The translations under genes were made by a program, and so were the position numbers. A DNA stretch of 7,574 nucleotides from Nitrospirota bacterium (GTDB taxonomy: Bacteria > Nitrospirota > JACRHJ01), in assembly GCA_027328825.1 (NCBI GenBank), contig DAHWTK010000081.1, positions 347 through 7,920 on the forward strand. Reading direction: 5' to 3'. Shown here one piece after another: positions 5,918-7,574 of the stretch. Numbering within the stretch: the stretch's first letter is position 1; each line of letters opens with the position of its first letter. The notes beneath the pieces were generated by a model that was given only the letters and a program-made list of their open reading frames with translations, was not told the DNA's origin and ran no database searches.

Positions 5918-6265
5918 ATGGGCGAAAACCTGGTAACGATGATGAGGCACTCCCCCTTCTCTACCGTGAGGAATTTCGAGGCCCTGCGCTCGTGCGTGGG
6001 TCTTTCGATGGGGGACGCGCCGCTTACGATGCTTTTTGTCGAAGACGGGGTATACACGCTTTCAGCAAAGGGAAAGCCGGTGCTTGACGGCTTCGACTGG
6101 AACAAGCACCTTGAGATGTTAAAGGAGCTTGATTTCCAGTTCGTAGTGGACAAGGCGTCCGCGGACGAGCGCGGCGTTACGGAGTTTAACTGGGAGCCTG
6201 ACGTGATGTCAAGGGAGCAGGTAGCCGCGCTCCTGAAGGACGCCAAGGCCGTTATCACATACTAA
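5918..6265 (+). CDS. dsrF: DsrF/TusC-like subunit
   Basis: A 115-residue DsrE-superfamily protein with the TusC/DsrF layout. The strand NLVTMMRHSPFST is followed by a helix (VRNFEALRSCVGLSM) and the strand with family turn LTMLFVEDGVYTL (36-48). A long middle helix (HLEMLKELDF) precedes a degenerate region and the closing VAALLKDAKAVITY. The only cysteine is Cys26 in the first helix, so there is no obvious persulfide-carrying site; TusC and DsrF are considered structural subunits, which fits. ATG 5918 lies behind AAGAGGAGGG with normal spacing, 14 bases after the preceding stop. It probably assembles with its two neighbours in the cytosol. The family call is firm; the subunit assignment rests on order and length. 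Confidence 0.78.
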   Translation: MGENLVTMMRHSPFSTVRNFEALRSCVGLSMGDAPLTMLFVEDGVYTLSAKGKPVLDGFDWNKHLEMLKELDFQFVVDKASADERGVTEFNWEPDVMSREQVAALLKDAKAVITY

Positions 6266-6275
6266 AGGGGGAGCG

Positions 6276-6527
6276 ATGAAGATACTGCATCTGATAAGGA
6301 AGAAGGGAGAGCCGTACCCCCTGCAGATTGTGGAGTCCCAGAGAAAAGCTGGGGACGACGTAAGGATTGTTTTTCTACAGGACGGCGTCTTTGCCTGCAC
6401 GGGCGACAAGAACAGCGTCTGCTGCGCCGAGGACGCCGACGCGCGCGGCGTCTCCTGCGGCAGCAAGGTGGACTACAAGGGCATAGTCGATATGATATTC
6501 GACGCCGACAGCGTCATCAACTGGTAA
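6276..6527 (+). CDS. dsrH: DsrH/TusB-like subunit, cysteine-rich
   Basis: An 83-residue protein with the short DsrH/TusB layout: start MKILHLIRKKGEPYP, strand VRIVFLQDGVFAC (29-41), and an end in a hydrophobic strand plus terminal Trp (SVINW), a TusB trait. It has four cysteines, C41, C49, C50 and C61, clustered in the middle. None lies near residue 20, where A. vinosum DsrH has its conserved cysteine. The adjacent pair C49-C50 is unusual for this small subunit and could bind metal or carry sulfur; that is inference. ATG 6276 has AAGGGGGAG just upstream and a 10-base gap to the previous gene. It is the last gene before a strong terminator, so the operon ends here without a visible dsrC/tusE. 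Confidence 0.82.
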   Translation: MKILHLIRKKGEPYPLQIVESQRKAGDDVRIVFLQDGVFACTGDKNSVCCAEDADARGVSCGSKVDYKGIVDMIFDADSVINW

Positions 6528-6546
6528 CCCGGGCAAGTTGAAAATC

Positions 6547-6580
6547 AAGGCCGCCTCTAAAAAAGGGGCGGCCTTTTTTT
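6547..6580 (+). terminator. Rho-independent terminator of the sulfur-relay operon
   Basis: AAGGCCGCCTC (6547-6557) pairs with GGGGCGGCCTT (6565-6575), with one G-U pair. The stem has 11 bp and the loop 7 bases, followed directly by a T run to 6580. It lies 20 bases after the dsrH-like stop. Read from the other strand the T run is short, so termination of the convergent redoxin transcript here would be weaker. Confidence 0.93.
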
Positions 6581-6598
6581 ACCAGTCAATATTTATCT

Positions 6599-6686
6599 GT
6601 CATTCCGAGCGAAGCCGAGGAATCTACCTTTTAACTTATCCTTAATTAAGAGCTACTGTGGGTCCCTCGGCTACGCTCGGGACGAC
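6599..6686. repeat. Imperfect inverted repeat of the CATTCCGAGCGAAGCC type
   Basis: The left arm, 6599-6624, begins GTCATTCCGAGCGAAG. The right arm, 6661-6686, ends CGCTCGGGACGAC. As reverse complements they agree at 21 of 26 positions around a 36-base AT-rich spacer. Words of this kind are widespread as dispersed intergenic repeats in several bacterial phyla. It lies in the convergent gap and may double as the 3' hairpin of the minus-strand redoxin transcript, whose stop is 20 bases away. Confidence 0.7.
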
Positions 6687-6705
6687 AATCAGCTTGGCAA
6701 AAAGT

Positions 6706-6963
6706 TTAATTCAGAATCGCCTGCTTCACTTCCTCAGCCGCCGGCACGACTCCGCGCCAGGCGCTTACCGGCTCGTCCTCTCCGTTTACCACCATCATCG
6801 TCGGCGTGGCCATGACGCCGTAAAACACGCCCTCCGCCAGTCCCTCCGCCGTCTCCATTGAATATTCCTGGACTTCGATTCCGTCTTCCTTGAGCTTCCC
6901 CGCGACAACCTTCGCCGCCGGACACTTGCTGCATCCGTCCTTTACGAACACCTTTACAGTCAT
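6706..6963 (-). CDS. Small CxxC redoxin (glutaredoxin/NrdH-like), probable nrdD partner
   Basis: An 85-residue thioredoxin-fold protein. The first strand VKVFVKDG leads directly into CSKCPAAK, with redox cysteines C11 and C14. The middle region VQEYSMETAEGL is helical. The cis-proline is Thr53-Pro54 in VMATPTMMVVNG, followed by the last strand and a short helix. Small size, lack of signal peptide and N-terminal CxxC are like glutaredoxin, NrdH and the archaeal/anaerobe mini-redoxins. ATG 6963 has AAAGGAG 10 bases upstream. It lies downstream of nrdD on the same strand, after a 347-base repeat-filled gap. The likely job is supplying electrons to the anaerobic ribonucleotide reductase; other thiol-disulfide roles remain possible. 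Confidence 0.85.
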   Translation of the reverse strand: MTVKVFVKDGCSKCPAAKVVAGKLKEDGIEVQEYSMETAEGLAEGVFYGVMATPTMMVVNGEDEPVSAWRGVVPAAEEVKQAILN

Positions 6964-7000
6964 CTTGAAGACTCTCCTTTCGTGCGGCTGATGGAATATT

Positions 7001-7035
7001 CACCCTCCCCCGGCCCCTCCCGTCAAGGGAGGGGG
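7001..7035. repeat. CCCTCCC/GGGAGGG hairpin repeat
   Basis: CCCCTCCC (7014-7021) and GGGAGGGG (7027-7034) form a perfect 8-bp stem around GTCAA, preceded by a second C-rich run (CACCCTCCCC, 7001-7010). It resembles the element before ruvX. On the minus strand it lies in the leader of the redoxin gene, 38 bases before the start codon, where the stem could affect the transcript. Confidence 0.65.
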
Positions 7036-7055
7036 AACAGGGAAGGAAATTCGCG

Positions 7056-7091
7056 CTCAGATAGTGCGTGATACTCGGATGTTGCGAGGCG
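7056..7091. repeat. Degenerate 18-bp tandem repeat
   Basis: CTCAGATAGTGCGTGATA (7056-7073) is followed directly by CTCGGATGTTGCGAGGCG (7074-7091). A third copy, CTCGGATGGTGCGTGGTG, lies at 7147-7164. Copies differ mainly by purine or pyrimidine transitions. No function is apparent. Confidence 0.5.
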
Positions 7092-7185
7092 CTCAAGCGG
7101 CGCTTAAGGCTAAAGAATTGCGTGCTGCTGTGAATAATTCGTAACGCTCGGATGGTGCGTGGTGCTCGAAGAATCCGAATTTTAA

Positions 7186-7243
7186 TGTAGCTGCCCCATT
7201 CATGGGGCGATTTTAAAGGCGCCTGATAAATCAGGCAGCTACA
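7186..7243. repeat. Mini-cruciform repeat, larger copy
   Basis: The outer arms TGTAGCTGCC (7186-7195) and GGCAGCTACA (7234-7243) are perfect reverse complements. Inside are two hairpins with 2-base loops: CCCCAT/ATGGGG (7194-7207) and GCCTGAT/ATCAGGC (7221-7236). The whole can fold as a three-way junction. It looks like a dispersed intergenic palindrome or MITE remnant; no target-site duplication is evident. Confidence 0.7.
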
Positions 7244-7274
7244 AACATAAACGTGGATTCAGCCTATAGTATCG

Positions 7275-7313
7275 TAGAGGCGCGATTTATCGCCGCAACG
7301 AGTTGCGCCCCTA
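7275..7313. repeat. Mini-cruciform repeat, smaller copy, overlapping the nrdD stop
   Basis: The outer arms TAGAGGCGC (7275-7283) and GCGCCCCTA (7305-7313) match at 8 of 9 positions. Inside are GCGAT/ATCGC (7282-7293) and GCAAC/GTTGC (7295-7306), each with a 2-base loop. The layout repeats that of the element at 7186-7243. The last three bases are the stop codon of nrdD on the minus strand. Confidence 0.65.
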
Positions 7314-7574
7314 TTCCCCCGCAAGGACGGTCTCCGGCTCTTCCTGTTTATCGCCTGCCGCCCCCATCGACACATCGGAATGGGCGCCCCGCACGGCCCC
7401 TGACGGCTCGCCCTTCCTTAAGAACGGCCTGTTCCTGAAGCGGTCCTTAAGCTCGCCAAGCTTACCTTTATTCCAGGAGGAAACCTTCGTGAAGTATCCT
7501 GTTATCCGGGTGATGGCGTCCACTTCCTCGGAGCCGCAGGACGGGCAGGACTCGTGAATCCCGCGCGTCGTCTT
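7311..7574 (-). CDS. nrdD: Anaerobic (class III) ribonucleoside-triphosphate reductase, C-terminal part
   Basis: The last 87 residues of a gene whose 5' part lies beyond the window. HESCPSCGSEEVDAITR has the CxxC pair that closes the C-terminal zinc site of NrdD; the other CxxC pair would lie upstream, off the window. RITGYF follows with the glycyl-radical glycine at visible residue 26, then SSWNKGKLGELKDR, the usual tail after the radical loop. NrdD reduces ribonucleoside triphosphates to deoxynucleotides without oxygen, after activation by the radical-SAM enzyme NrdG (not seen here). After the radical glycine there are 61 residues, which seems long: the last 35 or so are low-complexity and unlike the family. 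The stop codon lies in a small cruciform repeat. The gene is intact as far as it can be seen. Confidence 0.9.
   Translation of the reverse strand, partial: KTTRGIHESCPSCGSEEVDAITRITGYFTKVSSWNKGKLGELKDRFRNRPFLRKGEPSGAVRGAHSDVSMGAAGDKQEEPETVLAGE

Larger units (their letters stand above)
6964..7310. other. Gene-free, repeat-rich gap between nrdD and the redoxin gene
   Basis: These 347 bases have no credible gene on either strand; the open frames carry no recognisable motif. The gap contains a C/G-rich hairpin (7001-7035), an 18-bp degenerate tandem (7056-7091, with a third copy at 7147-7164) and two mini-cruciforms (7186-7243 and 7275-7313). No convincing promoter for the redoxin was seen, so it may depend on read-through from nrdD. 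Confidence 0.7.

Noticed and set aside
6998..7026. Possible minus-strand promoter for the redoxin: TTGACG in the loop of the CCCTCCC hairpin
   Set aside because: At 17-18 bases the -10 positions read GTGAAT or TGAATA, poor matches, and the -35 lies in a hairpin loop common to this repeat type.
6964..7310. CRISPR array or tRNA in the repeat-rich gap
   Set aside because: The repeats differ from one another, have no regular spacers, and no tRNA-like cloverleaf with conserved T-loop bases was seen.
7253..7557. Plus-strand open frames opposite the nrdD end
   Set aside because: The minus strand carries the NrdD radical and zinc motifs; the plus frames are shadows.

Overview
The window looks like chromosomal DNA, roughly mid-50s % G+C by eye, from a Gram-negative anaerobe with sulfur chemistry. 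The grounds are a TusA/DsrEFH sulfur-relay operon, a class III (oxygen-sensitive, glycyl-radical) ribonucleotide reductase, a lipoprotein signal, and a sigma-54-type promoter. The gene mix is compatible with Nitrospirota or Desulfobacterota-like lineages, but the sequence alone does not settle the taxon. No transposase, phage gene, CRISPR array, tRNA or rRNA is visible.

Left block (1-4622, + strand). A phasin-like coiled-coil protein is followed after 4 bases by a UbiB/AarF atypical kinase with two C-terminal membrane helices. A short palindromic intergenic element (2031-2108) separates these from ruvX (YqgF) and seems to supply its ribosome-binding site. Next is a lipoprotein of the DUF255 / SPATA20 (YyaL) family, whose thioredoxin-like domain has tryptophans where the CxxC cysteines belong. 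Its last codons overlap a small stand-alone ScdA_N/DUF542 protein with a Cys-Cys-Gly-Gly motif.

Middle block (4623-6580, + strand). An AT-rich region holds a long imperfect hairpin, a 12-bp palindrome, an IHF-like match and a well-spaced -24/-12 sequence. These precede an operon of five small genes: a receiver-like protein lacking the usual acidic pair, a TusA-type sulfur carrier, and three DsrE-superfamily subunits in DsrE-DsrF-DsrH (TusD-TusC-TusB) order. A second, sigma-70-like promoter lies just upstream of tusA, and a strong rho-independent terminator ends the operon. The three DsrEFH-like proteins probably form a complex that exchanges persulfide sulfur with TusA. The receiver-like protein is the unexplained partner.

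Right block (6581-7574, - strand). The convergent gene is a small CxxC redoxin. Upstream of it is the C-terminal end of nrdD, cut by the window edge but with its glycyl-radical motif and last zinc-ligand pair visible. The pairing suggests an anaerobic ribonucleotide reductase that takes electrons from a redoxin rather than from formate. The 347-base gap between the two genes holds several unrelated small palindromic repeats, including two mini-cruciforms with the same layout. Another dispersed-type inverted repeat lies in the convergent gap.
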